Below, piece after piece: positions 9,780 to 18,432 of a stretch of 64,000 nt of DNA (positions are counted from its first letter, which is position 1; the number at the start of each line of letters is the position of its first letter). The stretch comes from Pseudomonas sp. P818 (GTDB taxonomy: Bacteria; Pseudomonadota; Gammaproteobacteria; Pseudomonadales; Pseudomonadaceae): positions 62,001 to 126,000 of the forward strand of contig NZ_ATKM01000019.1 in the NCBI RefSeq assembly GCF_000418555.1. Reading direction: 5' to 3'. The position numbers were made by a program, and so were the translations under genes. The notes under the pieces are model-generated. The model searched no databases. It saw only the letters and a list, made by a program, of their open reading frames with translations, and was not told where the DNA came from.

Positions 9780-10103
9780 TTACTGCTCCAGCGCCGGAGT
9801 CTCTTGCCCCATGCAGCGCACGGCCTGCTTCCTGTTATCCACCAGCACGCCGGTCAGACCTTTCTGCTGCAGGTCGAACAGCACCAGCACGCCGTCGATG
9901 CACTGCGCCACCTGATTGGCCGGCTTCAGCGAAATCTTGTAGTCCTCGCCAGGGATGGTCTTGAGCATGGTGAAATCGGACAGCAGCAGGGCATCTTCCG
10001 GTTTGGCGAAATGCAGGTAGCCGTAGTACCAGAGCACGCCGATGGTGCCGACGATACTGGCGACACCCGTGAGGATCAGAGGGATGGGATTGCGTTCGGT
10101 CAT
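9780..10103 (-). CDS. Small membrane-anchored hypothetical protein
   Basis: A 107-residue protein with one N-terminal transmembrane helix (about residues 8-28) and a soluble C-terminal part with two cysteines (VAQCIDG, AVRCMGQ) that could form a disulfide if periplasmic. Its ATG overlaps the stop of the upstream alpha/beta hydrolase gene (ATGA), so it belongs to the same unit. I do not recognise the family. Confidence 0.75.
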   Translation of the reverse strand: MTERNPIPLILTGVASIVGTIGVLWYYGYLHFAKPEDALLLSDFTMLKTIPGEDYKISLKPANQVAQCIDGVLVLFDLQQKGLTGVLVDNRKQAVRCMGQETPALEQ

Positions 10104-10993
10104 TGCGGACTCTCTGTTGCGGATTCGGTAGCCGGCCCCGACCGTTCGACGTATGCCTGCGGCGCGGCGAGGAATGCCAGCAGCGATTGACGCCAGGCGG
10201 GCTGGGCGAAGGTTTGCACGTGCGGGCCACGGGTCGCCTGAAAGGCGCGTGGCGGGTGCGCAGCTTGATACAAACGCTGGCCATTGGAAAGCGGCACGAT
10301 CGTATCGTCAACACTGTGATAGATCAGCAAGGGCGTGCCCTGGATTCGATCGATGCTGTGAATCGCGCTGTCGCCGTCCGGCACCAGCCAGGACAGCGGC
10401 ACCTGCAACGGCCAGGTCAGCCAGCTTTTGCTCAGGGCATAGCGGCCGACATCGCGGTAGCTTGCCGGCACACCATCAAGCGCGATGGCCTGCAAGCTCG
10501 ACTGGCGCTCGGGTTGCTGCGCCAGGTAATGCACACCGAGGGCACCGCCAAGACTCTGCCCCAGCAGGAACAGCGGCTTGCCCCTGACCTGCGGCGCCTG
10601 GTCAAGCCAGGTGAAGGCCGCGTCGATATCCTGATAGACCTCGGGCAAACGTGGCTTGCCCTCGGACAGACCGTAGCCACGGTAATCCAGCATCAGCACC
10701 TGGTAGCCCTGCTCCGGCAGCCAGTGCACTCCGCCCAGGTGCCAGGCCAGGTTGCCGCCATTGCCATGCAGGTGCAGCACCGTGCCCTTTACCGCAACAC
10801 CAGACCTGGCCGGCAACCACCAGGCGTGCAGTCGGGTGCCATCGGCGGCACGCAGTTCGATGTCGCGGTACTCCAGGCCGGCACGCTCCGGGGTGATCGG
10901 TAGCCCCGGCTCGGGATAGAACAGCAGAGCGCTGCAACCGGCCAGCCACAGGCTGGCCAGCACAAACGCCAGCGTCCTCAGGCTACTTGCCAC
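10100..10993 (-). CDS. Alpha/beta hydrolase lipoprotein
   Basis: An alpha/beta-hydrolase-fold protein. From the GTG start chosen here it has 297 residues and opens with a short lipoprotein signal (lipobox LAGC). LHLHGNGGN is the oxyanion-hole region, LDYRGYGLSEGKPR a typical strand-turn, GQSLGG the nucleophile elbow, and a late Asp (VDDTIVP) and His (GPHVQ) complete the probable triad. An in-frame ATG at 11032 would add 13 residues; the GTG gives a normal-length signal peptide and less overlap with the preceding AIM24-like gene. Substrate unknown; probably an esterase or thioesterase on the periplasmic face. Confidence 0.85.
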   Translation of the reverse strand: MASSLRTLAFVLASLWLAGCSALLFYPEPGLPITPERAGLEYRDIELRAADGTRLHAWWLPARSGVAVKGTVLHLHGNGGNLAWHLGGVHWLPEQGYQVLMLDYRGYGLSEGKPRLPEVYQDIDAAFTWLDQAPQVRGKPLFLLGQSLGGALGVHYLAQQPERQSSLQAIALDGVPASYRDVGRYALSKSWLTWPLQVPLSWLVPDGDSAIHSIDRIQGTPLLIYHSVDDTIVPLSNGQRLYQAAHPPRAFQATRGPHVQTFAQPAWRQSLLAFLAAPQAYVERSGPATESATESPQ

Positions 10994-11729
10994 CGGCACG
11001 TACTTCTTCACGGGCCTGTACGGTCGCTGCATAAACGCGTTCTGCCAGGCGCGAGAACGGCAGGCTCTGAATCCAAACCGTACCGGTGCCCTTGAGCGTC
11101 GTCAGCAGGATCCCTTCGCCGCCGAACAGCATGCTTTTCAGCCCGCCGGCCAGGGCGATGTCGTAGTCGATGCCGCTGCTGAAGGCCACCAGGCAGCCGG
11201 TGTCCAGGCGCAGGGTTTCGTTGTTCAGTTCCTTGCGGACTACCGTGCCGCCGGCATGCACGAAGGCCAGGCCATCGCCTTCGAGCTTCTGCAGGATGAA
11301 GCCCTCGCCACCGAAAAAGCCCGCCCCCAGGCGCTTGGCGAAACTGATGCCGATGCTGGTGCCATGAGCGGCACAGAGAAAGGCATCTTTCTGGCAGACC
11401 AATCGGCCGCCGATCTTCGCCAGATCGATGGGCACAACCGTGCCCGGATAAGGCGCAGCGAAGGCGACCCGCGCCTGGCGCTTGCCGGCGTTGCTGAAGT
11501 GGGTCATGAACAGCGACTCGCCGGTGAGCATGCGCTTGCCGACGCTCCACAGCTTGCCCAGCAGACCACTGGACGAACCATCGCCCATGCGCGTTTCGAA
11601 GCGCACACCTTCGGTCATGTAGTTCATCGCACCGGCCTCGGCGATCACCGTCTCGCCGGGGTCGAGGATGATTTCCACCGATTGCGCCGATGCACCGAGG
11701 ATTTCGTATTCGAGTTGATGGCTTGCCAC
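10983..11729 (-). CDS. AIM24 / TIGR00266 family protein
   Basis: A 248-residue protein of the AIM24 family, which forms a beta-rich trimer-like fold. Typical stretches are DPGETVIAEAGAMNYM near the N-terminus, GGEGFILQKLEGDG in the middle and FGGEGILLTTLKGTG near the end, giving an internal repeat. Bacterial members are cytoplasmic proteins with no established biochemical role; the mitochondrial relative affects inner-membrane architecture. The 3' end overlaps the hydrolase gene, which suggests co-transcription. Confidence 0.9.
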   Translation of the reverse strand: MASHQLEYEILGASAQSVEIILDPGETVIAEAGAMNYMTEGVRFETRMGDGSSSGLLGKLWSVGKRMLTGESLFMTHFSNAGKRQARVAFAAPYPGTVVPIDLAKIGGRLVCQKDAFLCAAHGTSIGISFAKRLGAGFFGGEGFILQKLEGDGLAFVHAGGTVVRKELNNETLRLDTGCLVAFSSGIDYDIALAGGLKSMLFGGEGILLTTLKGTGTVWIQSLPFSRLAERVYAATVQAREEVRAGGK

Positions 11730-11747
11730 GTTTTACTCTCCGCAATT

Positions 11748-11764
11748 CCCGGATTTCATCCGGG
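11748..11764. repeat. REP-like palindrome
   Basis: CCCGGATTTCATCCGGG, a short dyad followed by CTAC. The same type occurs twice at the right edge of the window (near 63945 and 63983). It lies in the gap between the DUF1704 and AIM24-like genes. Confidence 0.75.
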
Positions 11765-11787
11765 CTACACCTTGCCGCCTGCTGCCG

Positions 11788-13077
11788 CTAGAGAATATTG
11801 GCGTAGTCCGCCTCGATGCGATCCAGGCTCAGGTGATTGAGGAAGTTGGAGAAACACATCCAGGCTGACAGCGCGTTCATGTCCTGGAACTGCGGCGGCA
11901 GGTACTTGGGCGGCAGCACCAGGCCCTCGTCTACCAGTTTGCGCAGGGTGCGCATGTCTTCCAGGGTGGTCTTGCCACAGAACAGCAGCGGAATCTGCTC
12001 CAGCTTGCCTTTGCGCACCGCCAGCTGGATGTAGTTGTAGATCAGGATGAAACCCTTCAGGTACGACAGGTCCTTGGTGAACGGCAAGCCGTTCGGCAAG
12101 GAGCCGCGGAACACCCGGCTGGCATTGCTGTAGCCGCCTTCCAACCCATAGCCCTGCTCGCGGAAGAATTCGAAGACCTCGAGAAAATCCGCGCCCTCCT
12201 CCGCCATGTGGATGGCGCGCGTGCGGTTGGTCAGCTTGCGCAGACGCGTCGGGTAGGAGGCGAAGGCAATCACCTCCATGAGAATGGCCAGGCCTTCCTG
12301 GGTCACCGTCGATGAGGGTGGGCCCTTAGCCAGGAAGGTGCAGATCGGCTGGTTCAGACCATTGAGCGTGGTCCCCACGTGCACCAGGCCTTCATGCACT
12401 TCCAGCGCCCGCACGTCTCGCTCGTTGAAGCGCGCATCGCTGCGGATCTTGATGTAATCGGCACCCGCGGCAGCATCGGCGAGGATGCCGTCGGACTCCA
12501 GTACCCGCACGGTGTCGTCGCCGAACACGCCGGCCAGCCGCTGCTGCAGAATGGTGACGGCGTCGCTGGCGGCGAGGGTCTTGGGCTCGTCTTCCAGATC
12601 GCCACGTGCGGCGATCTTGTTGAGGTAGTCCGAAAGCATCAGGCCAAGATCGGCCAGGGTCGGGTCACCGGCATGGAAGGCATCGGAAGCCGCGCCATAC
12701 AGCTCCTGACTGATCAGGCCGAAATCCTCGGTGCCGCGTGCTTCGAGCATGCGGATGACCATGCGGTATTCCTTGCACATGCGCCGCATGATCTGCCCGA
12801 CAGGATTGAACTGGCCGAGCTGGCGGGTGATGTCGCGCTCGATGTTCTGGAATTCCAGCTTCTTCGCCGCGGCATCGAAGGCCAGCGGCCGGCTCAGGTA
12901 GTAGTCGCGGTCCACCGCCGGCGGCTGCTTGCCCTTGGCCTTGAGAAAGCCATCACGGATGCCGTCGTCCCACTTCACCGCATCGAGCACGCGGATGGGG
13001 GTCTGCGCCTCGACGATACGGTCGCTGAGGGCGCGAATGCAGAGTTGATAGTCGTCCAGTTTTTGCTGGCTGTTCAT
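11788..13077 (-). CDS. DUF1704 metallopeptidase-like protein ('QEGLA motif', TIGR02421)
   Basis: A 429-residue cytoplasmic protein of the family annotated as flavohemoglobin expression-modulating QEGLA motif protein. The name-giving motif is at residues 260-264. A second motif, HEGLVH at 228-233, fits HExxxH, and a glutamate in QEGLA could complete a zinc site. Eukaryotic DUF1704 members include the tubulin carboxypeptidase MATCAP, so a peptidase role is likelier than direct gene regulation; that is inference. The start follows AGGAATCGCA and lies eight bases after the stop of the upstream lipoprotein gene. Confidence 0.88.
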   Translation of the reverse strand: MNSQQKLDDYQLCIRALSDRIVEAQTPIRVLDAVKWDDGIRDGFLKAKGKQPPAVDRDYYLSRPLAFDAAAKKLEFQNIERDITRQLGQFNPVGQIMRRMCKEYRMVIRMLEARGTEDFGLISQELYGAASDAFHAGDPTLADLGLMLSDYLNKIAARGDLEDEPKTLAASDAVTILQQRLAGVFGDDTVRVLESDGILADAAAGADYIKIRSDARFNERDVRALEVHEGLVHVGTTLNGLNQPICTFLAKGPPSSTVTQEGLAILMEVIAFASYPTRLRKLTNRTRAIHMAEEGADFLEVFEFFREQGYGLEGGYSNASRVFRGSLPNGLPFTKDLSYLKGFILIYNYIQLAVRKGKLEQIPLLFCGKTTLEDMRTLRKLVDEGLVLPPKYLPPQFQDMNALSAWMCFSNFLNHLSLDRIEADYANIL

Positions 13078-13085
13078 TGCGATTC

Positions 13086-13637
13086 CTATTCGGCCACTCG
13101 CTGGTAACGCGCGACTTCGACGAACAGATCGGCATTGGCCGGGTCGTCGAGGTAGGCGAACACCTTGTCCAGCGGGCTGGTGATCAGTGCGCCATCCGCT
13201 TCGGGCATGGCGACGGTCTGCCCCTCCAGCAGGCCCTTGTCCATGTCCTGCAGGATGCGCTCGGTATCGAGGTTGTACACCACCAGCTCGTTGTCACGGG
13301 TCAATTCGAAACCGGCGATGGCGAAGTTGGCGCCCAGGCTTTTCGGCAGGCCGGCCGAGAGATACCAGCGGCGGCCATGGTGGGCGACGGTAAAGCCGAA
13401 CTCTTCGAGGCTGCTGACGTTATCCGGGCTGCCTTCGTAGATACGCGCTTCATAGAGGTTGGAGCCGGCGCGGGTGATCTCCAGATACAACTGATCACCC
13501 CACTCGTCCTGCCGGGTCCACTCGCCCAGCAGCGGAATGGGCGCGGCCTCGTTGGCCGGGATCGGGTCCTTGAAGGTGACCAGGCAACCACTCAATAGCA
13601 GGAAGGACAGGGCGACCATTACGCGCCAGGCTTTCAT
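13086..13637 (-). CDS. Hypothetical lipoprotein
   Basis: A 183-residue protein with a lipoprotein signal peptide ending in LLSGC (Cys18). The rest looks beta-rich with no recognisable catalytic motif. Pseudomonads carry such a lipoprotein gene near lysS. It is closely spaced with the DUF1704 gene downstream and lies 42 bases after the tetR gene, so the three may be co-transcribed. Function unknown. Confidence 0.85.
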   Translation of the reverse strand: MKAWRVMVALSFLLLSGCLVTFKDPIPANEAAPIPLLGEWTRQDEWGDQLYLEITRAGSNLYEARIYEGSPDNVSSLEEFGFTVAHHGRRWYLSAGLPKSLGANFAIAGFELTRDNELVVYNLDTERILQDMDKGLLEGQTVAMPEADGALITSPLDKVFAYLDDPANADLFVEVARYQRVAE

Positions 13638-13679
13638 TACGCTCTCCTTGTGCAGGCCGTTCGACCCGATGATCGACGC

Positions 13680-14393
13680 TTACAGCCCCAGAACCAGATT
13701 CATGTAACGCTTAAGGATGGCCAGCATTCCCTGGCTGTCCAGATGATCCACGCCGTCCAGCAGGCCCTGATACTCCATCCGCACGATGGTGGCCGTCAAC
13801 AGCACGGCATCCTGCTCGGGCTGGCGCGAGCCGAGCACTTCGAAGAAGTGGGTCACACCCTGCTGCAGAATCTGCCGATGGGCCCGCACCAGCTCACGCA
13901 GACGCGGATTGAGCAGCGCCTCCTGCTGGAACGCCTGTTCGGCGATCAGATGATCGCGGCGCTCGCGCAACTGGCGCTGCACGTACTGTACCGCCAGCTC
14001 GGCGATCTCCTCGGCCAGTTGCCGGCGTGCCTGCTCGCTGCCATCCAGGCGCCCGACCATCTCCTCCAGCATACCCTGGGTACTGGCCCAGAACGCCCCC
14101 ATGTGTGCGGCGCTGCGCTCGACGAACTGGGCGAAGGTATCGGTGATCAGGTCATCGATATCCTTGAAGTAATAGGTGGTGGCCGACAGCGGCACCTGCG
14201 CCTCGGCTGCCACGGCGCGATGGCGCACGGCGCGCACGCCCTCACGCACGACGATGCGCATGGCGGCATCGAGAATCGCCTGGCGGCGCTGCTCGCTGCC
14301 CTGACGACTGGCCTTGCGGCCCTGGTACTGAACGCTTTCGGCAACGGCATTGGCAGCATGGGAGGCTTTCGGGGACGCAGGTACGGAGCTCAC
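13680..14393 (-). CDS. TetR-family transcriptional regulator
   Basis: A 237-residue regulator. After a poorly conserved 40-residue tail, the DNA-binding domain reads RRQAILDAAMRIVVREG followed by the helix-turn-helix VRHRAVAAEAQVPLSATTYYFKD. The C-terminal two thirds form a helical ligand-binding and dimerisation domain. I chose the GTG start because GAGGAA lies ahead of it; longer in-frame starts lack a site and would add an unlikely Cys/Pro-rich stretch. Ligand and targets are unknown. It lies downstream of lysS, past a terminator. Confidence 0.88.
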   Translation of the reverse strand: MSSVPASPKASHAANAVAESVQYQGRKASRQGSEQRRQAILDAAMRIVVREGVRAVRHRAVAAEAQVPLSATTYYFKDIDDLITDTFAQFVERSAAHMGAFWASTQGMLEEMVGRLDGSEQARRQLAEEIAELAVQYVQRQLRERRDHLIAEQAFQQEALLNPRLRELVRAHRQILQQGVTHFFEVLGSRQPEQDAVLLTATIVRMEYQGLLDGVDHLDSQGMLAILKRYMNLVLGL

Positions 14394-14525
14394 GGTGGAT
14401 CGTTCCTCTACGCTCTGGTTGTGGCAAGGAGAGTAATGGGTTGGACAGGCAACCAAAAGGCTCCGTTTCGCTTGCCAGCCCGCCACCCGGAGAAATCCTC
14501 CCGAATGCGGGAGTCACAGACAGCA

Positions 14526-14548
14526 AAAAGCCGCCCGAGGGCGGCTTT
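14526..14548 (-). terminator. Rho-independent terminator after lysS
   Basis: AAAGCCGCC and GGCGGCTTT surround a four-base loop, with a run of T residues on the minus strand, about 12 bases beyond the lysS stop. Confidence 0.85.
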
Positions 14549-14559
14549 CCGTATTGCCG

Positions 14560-16062
14560 TCAGGCCTGCGGGCGCATATGCGGGAACAGGATGACGTCGC
14601 GGATCGACGGCGAGTTGGTCAGCAGCATCACCAGGCGGTCGATGCCAATGCCTTCACCGGCGGTGGGCGGCATGCCGTATTCCAGGGCGCGGACGAAGTC
14701 GGCGTCGTAGTGCATGGCTTCGTCGTCACCGGCGTCCTTCTCGGCCACCTGGGCGAGGAAGCGCTCGGCCTGATCCTCGGCGTCGTTGAGCTCGGAGTAG
14801 GCGTTGGCGATCTCGCGGCCACCGATGAACAGCTCGAAGCGGTCGGTGACGTTGGGGTTCTGGTCGTTGCGACGGGCCAGCGGCGACACCTCGAACGGAT
14901 ACTCGGTGATGAAGTGCGGCTGCTCCAGCTTGCTCTCCACCAGTTCTTCGAAAATCATCACCTGCAGTTTGCCCAGGCCTTCGTGGCCGAGCACCTTGGC
15001 GCCGGCCTTCTTGGCGATGGCGCGGGCCTTGTCGACGTCGTTCAGGTCAGCCTCGGTGATGTCCGGGTTGTACTTGAGGATCGAGTCGTACACCGACAGG
15101 CGCACGAAGGGCTCGCCGAAGTGGAACACCTTGTCGCCATAGGGCACGTCAGTGCTGCCCAGCACGGCCAGGGCCAGCTCGCGGAACAGCTCCTCGGTGA
15201 GGTCCATGTTGTCGCGGTAGTCGGCATAGGCCTGGTAGAACTCGAGCATGGTGAACTCGGGGTTGTGCCGGGTCGAAACGCCTTCGTTACGGAAGTTGCG
15301 GTTGATCTCAAACACTTTCTCGAAGCCACCGACCACCAGACGCTTGAGGTACAGCTCCGGGGCGATACGCAGGAACATGGCCATGTCCAGCGCGTTGTGG
15401 TGGGTCTCGAAGGGCTTGGCCGCCGCGCCGCCGGGGATGGTCTGCAGCATCGGGGTTTCCACTTCGAGGAAACCGCGCTCGTTGAGGAAACGACGGATAT
15501 GCGCGATCACCTGCGAGCGCACGCGGAAGGTGTGGCGTACTTCCTCATTGACGATCAGGTCGACGTAACGCTGGCGGTAGCGCTGCTCGGTGTCGGTCAG
15601 GCCGTGGTGCTTGTCCGGCAGCGGGCGCAGCGACTTGGTCAGCAGACGCACGTTGTGCATATCGACGTACAGGTCGCCCTTGCCCGAACGCGCCAGGGTG
15701 CCCTCGGCAGCGATGATGTCGCCCAGGTCGAAATGCTTGACCGCTTCCAGCTGCTCGGCCGGCAGTATCTTGCGGTTGACATAGACCTGCAGGCGCCCGG
15801 AGGTGTCCTGCAGCACCATGAAGGCGCCACGGTTGAGCATGATACGACCGGCCACCTTGACCGGGATGGCAGCGGCCTCCAGCTCTTCCTTGCTCTTGCC
15901 CTCGTACTGTTTCTGCAGGTCGGCGCACAGGCTGTCACGGCGGAAATCGTTGGGAAAGGCAATGCCCTGCTCACGGACGGCAGCAAGCTTTTCCTTGCGC
16001 TGGGCAATCAGCTTGTTTTCTTCCTGTTGCAGTTCGTTGTGGTCGAGTTGTTGGTCGCTCAT
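14560..16062 (-). CDS. lysS: Lysyl-tRNA synthetase, class II
   Basis: A 500-residue class II lysyl-tRNA synthetase that charges tRNA-Lys. An N-terminal OB-fold anticodon-binding domain (about 60-150) is followed by the class II core: motif 2 FRNEGVSTRHNPEFTMLEFY and motif 3 GEGIGIDRLVMLLTN near the end. Length is the usual one. It follows prfB by 80 bases; prfB-lysS is a conserved operon in proteobacteria. Confidence 0.98.
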   Translation of the reverse strand: MSDQQLDHNELQQEENKLIAQRKEKLAAVREQGIAFPNDFRRDSLCADLQKQYEGKSKEELEAAAIPVKVAGRIMLNRGAFMVLQDTSGRLQVYVNRKILPAEQLEAVKHFDLGDIIAAEGTLARSGKGDLYVDMHNVRLLTKSLRPLPDKHHGLTDTEQRYRQRYVDLIVNEEVRHTFRVRSQVIAHIRRFLNERGFLEVETPMLQTIPGGAAAKPFETHHNALDMAMFLRIAPELYLKRLVVGGFEKVFEINRNFRNEGVSTRHNPEFTMLEFYQAYADYRDNMDLTEELFRELALAVLGSTDVPYGDKVFHFGEPFVRLSVYDSILKYNPDITEADLNDVDKARAIAKKAGAKVLGHEGLGKLQVMIFEELVESKLEQPHFITEYPFEVSPLARRNDQNPNVTDRFELFIGGREIANAYSELNDAEDQAERFLAQVAEKDAGDDEAMHYDADFVRALEYGMPPTAGEGIGIDRLVMLLTNSPSIRDVILFPHMRPQA

Positions 16063-16142
16063 GGTCGCTTTATCTGCCTGGCGTGTCGTACAAAATTTGA
16101 GCAGGCGCCGACTGACCGGCGCCCACGGATGGGTTACTGGGC

Positions 16143-17238
16143 TTACAAGCCCTGCTTGAGGCTGGCCTCGAGATAGCCGTCGAGGTCGCCATCGAGCACC
16201 TTCTGGCAGTCGCTGCGCTCGACGCCGGTACGCAGGTCCTTGATGCGCGAGTCATCGAGCACGTAGGAGCGGATCTGATGGCCCCAGCCGATATCCGACT
16301 TGGAGTCTTCCAGCGCCTGCGAGGCGGCGTTGCGCCTCTGCATCTCCAGCTCGTACAACTTGGCCCGCAGCATCTTCATCGCGGTGTCCTTGTTGGCGTG
16401 CTGGGAGCGTTCGTTCTGGCAGGCGACCACGGTGTTGGTCGGCACGTGGGTAATCCGCACCGCCGAATCGGTGGTGTTGACGTGCTGACCACCGGCGCCG
16501 GAGGAGCGGTAGGTGTCGATGCGCAGGTCGGCCGGGTTGATCTCGATCTCCACCTTGTCGTCGATCTCAGGGGACACGAACACCGCCGAGAACGAGGTGT
16601 GGCGACGCGCGCCGGAGTCGAACGGGCTCTTGCGCACCAGGCGGTGCACGCCGATCTCGGTACGCAGCCAGCCGAAGGCGTACTCGCCCTTGATGTGCAC
16701 GGTGGCGCCCTTGATACCGGCGACTTCACCTTCGGACAGCTCGATGATGGTGGCGTCGAAGCCGCGCTTGTCGGCCCAGCGCAGGTACATGCGCAGCAGG
16801 ATGTTGGCCCAGTCCTGCGCTTCGGTACCGCCGGAGCCGGCCTGGATGTCCAGGTAGCAGTTGTTCGGGTCCATCTCGCCGCTGAACATGCGGCGGAACT
16901 CCAGCTTCTCGAGGATCTCGCGCAGGCGCTCGACTTCGGCGACGATGTCGTTCACCGCGCCTTCGTCGTTCTCTTCGGCGGCCATTTCCAGCAGATCCCT
17001 GGAATCGGCCAGACTGCCGGTGAGGTCGTCGATGGTTTCGACGATCTGCGCCAGCATAGCGCGCTCGCGGCCCAGGGCTTGGGCGTACTCGGGCTTGTTC
17101 CAGACGCTGGCATCTTCCAGCTCGCGGTTTACTTCGACCAGACGATCATGCTTGTGATCGTAGTCAAAGATACCCCCGAATTGACTGGGTACGTTCGGAC
17201 AGGTCCTTGATGCTGTTGAGGATCGGATTGATTTCCAT
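16143..17238 (-). CDS. prfB: Peptide chain release factor 2, with programmed +1 frameshift
   Basis: Release factor 2 recognises UAA and UGA stop codons. The first 24 codons run from the ATG at 17238 to CTT (17169-17167), followed by an in-frame TGA (17166-17164). A +1 shift on CTTTGAC continues into a 340-codon frame, giving about 364 residues, the normal length. An internal Shine-Dalgarno-like CGGGGG lies just before the slip site, as in E. coli, so RF2 regulates its own level. The stop-recognition SPF motif (RKSPFDSGARR) and the peptidyl-hydrolysis GGQ motif (GAGGQHVNTTDSAVR) are both present. Co-transcribed with lysS. Confidence 0.98.
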
Positions 17239-17417
17239 GGTGGGCAGCACTCTCGGGCAAAAGACGCGAAACGGCTCAATCCGGCTCGCCCGAGCGGCTG
17301 ATGCGCTGCCCTGGCCGAGCACGGCGAGAGCCGTGACCGCAAAGTTTCTGAAAAGCCGGCGAGTATACCCGACTCGAAGGCCCCTGGCAGCCCGCCGGGA
17401 TGACCGGCGAGGCGCGC

Positions 17418-18359
17418 TCAGAACTTCAGGCTCAGGCGTGCTGCCAGGGCGTTGTCGCGCGCGTCTTCGGCGTAATGGCCCGCATAGGTCAGGCCCAGGT
17501 AGAGACTTCGGCTGAGTTCATGATCCAGGCTCAGGTCGAGGCGCAGGCTGCTGCGCTCGAACTCACGACTGTGCATTTGCTGGAGTACGCCCTGGCCGTC
17601 GACTGCCTCGTCACGCAAGCGGTCGCTGCCCAGGTTTTGCCGCAGCGCCAGACTGGCACGCCCCACCCACTTGCGCTGCTGCCAGTACCAGGGCGCGGCC
17701 AGGCGCCAGCCAAGCGTCAGGTAACCAGTCTGCTCGTGCGCTGCCGCCAGACGTAGTCCGTCGAAACGCCGGGCGTCGGCATCCAGATGCACGAACGCCA
17801 GGCCGGCAAATGGCTCCAGGGTGAAATCGCGATAGTCCATGGCGTAACTGCTTTCGCCAAACAGCTGCCAACTGCGCGCGTTATCGCGCCGTTCCAGCTC
17901 GTGCCAGCCGTGCAGCAACCCGAGCCGAAACCCCAACTGGTTGTATACCCGAGTCGCGGCGTAGACCCCAAGGTAACGACTGTCGGTGCGGCCATGACCC
18001 TGATCATGATCCAACCGGGCACGCGTCACTCCACCCAGCACACCGCCGATCCACTGTCCGCCCAGCGCACGATCCATCCCCATCAGCAGCCCCTCGCCGC
18101 GGCGCTCGAGGCCGGCCTCGTCCCAGCTCCCCTGGATGCCGTAAGTACGCGACCACAGCGGCCACTCGCCGGCCTCAGGCGCCGCCTCGCGAAAGGCGAA
18201 GCGCACCTGCTGCAGACGATCCAGGGCTGCCTCACGCGGCAAGCGGCTGTCTTCCAGGAGCAAGGCGCGCTGGTCCAACACCAGGTCGCCGGCTACAACG
18301 CCCGTGGCGACCTGAAGCAAGACCAACCCGATCAGCGCTACACGTAGAGCCATGCTCAT
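17418..18359 (-). CDS. Stand-alone autotransporter-type outer-membrane beta-barrel
   Basis: A 313-residue protein with a signal peptide (cleavage likely after VVAG, about residue 24) followed by alternating beta strands typical of an autotransporter translocator domain, ending in the outer-membrane signature LAARLSLKF with terminal Phe. Only about 50 residues lie between the signal and the barrel, so there is no real passenger. It may be a remnant of a larger autotransporter or a small barrel in its own right. Barrel strands include RYLGVYAATRVYNQLGFRLG and LYLGLTYAGHYAED. Confidence 0.75.
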   Translation of the reverse strand: MSMALRVALIGLVLLQVATGVVAGDLVLDQRALLLEDSRLPREAALDRLQQVRFAFREAAPEAGEWPLWSRTYGIQGSWDEAGLERRGEGLLMGMDRALGGQWIGGVLGGVTRARLDHDQGHGRTDSRYLGVYAATRVYNQLGFRLGLLHGWHELERRDNARSWQLFGESSYAMDYRDFTLEPFAGLAFVHLDADARRFDGLRLAAAHEQTGYLTLGWRLAAPWYWQQRKWVGRASLALRQNLGSDRLRDEAVDGQGVLQQMHSREFERSSLRLDLSLDHELSRSLYLGLTYAGHYAEDARDNALAARLSLKF

Positions 18360-18432
18360 CTCCAGTCATCGACGCCCAATGCTACCAGCGCACACCGGCA
18401 GCTTCGCCCACCTGGGCTGCTCGGGTCGACGG

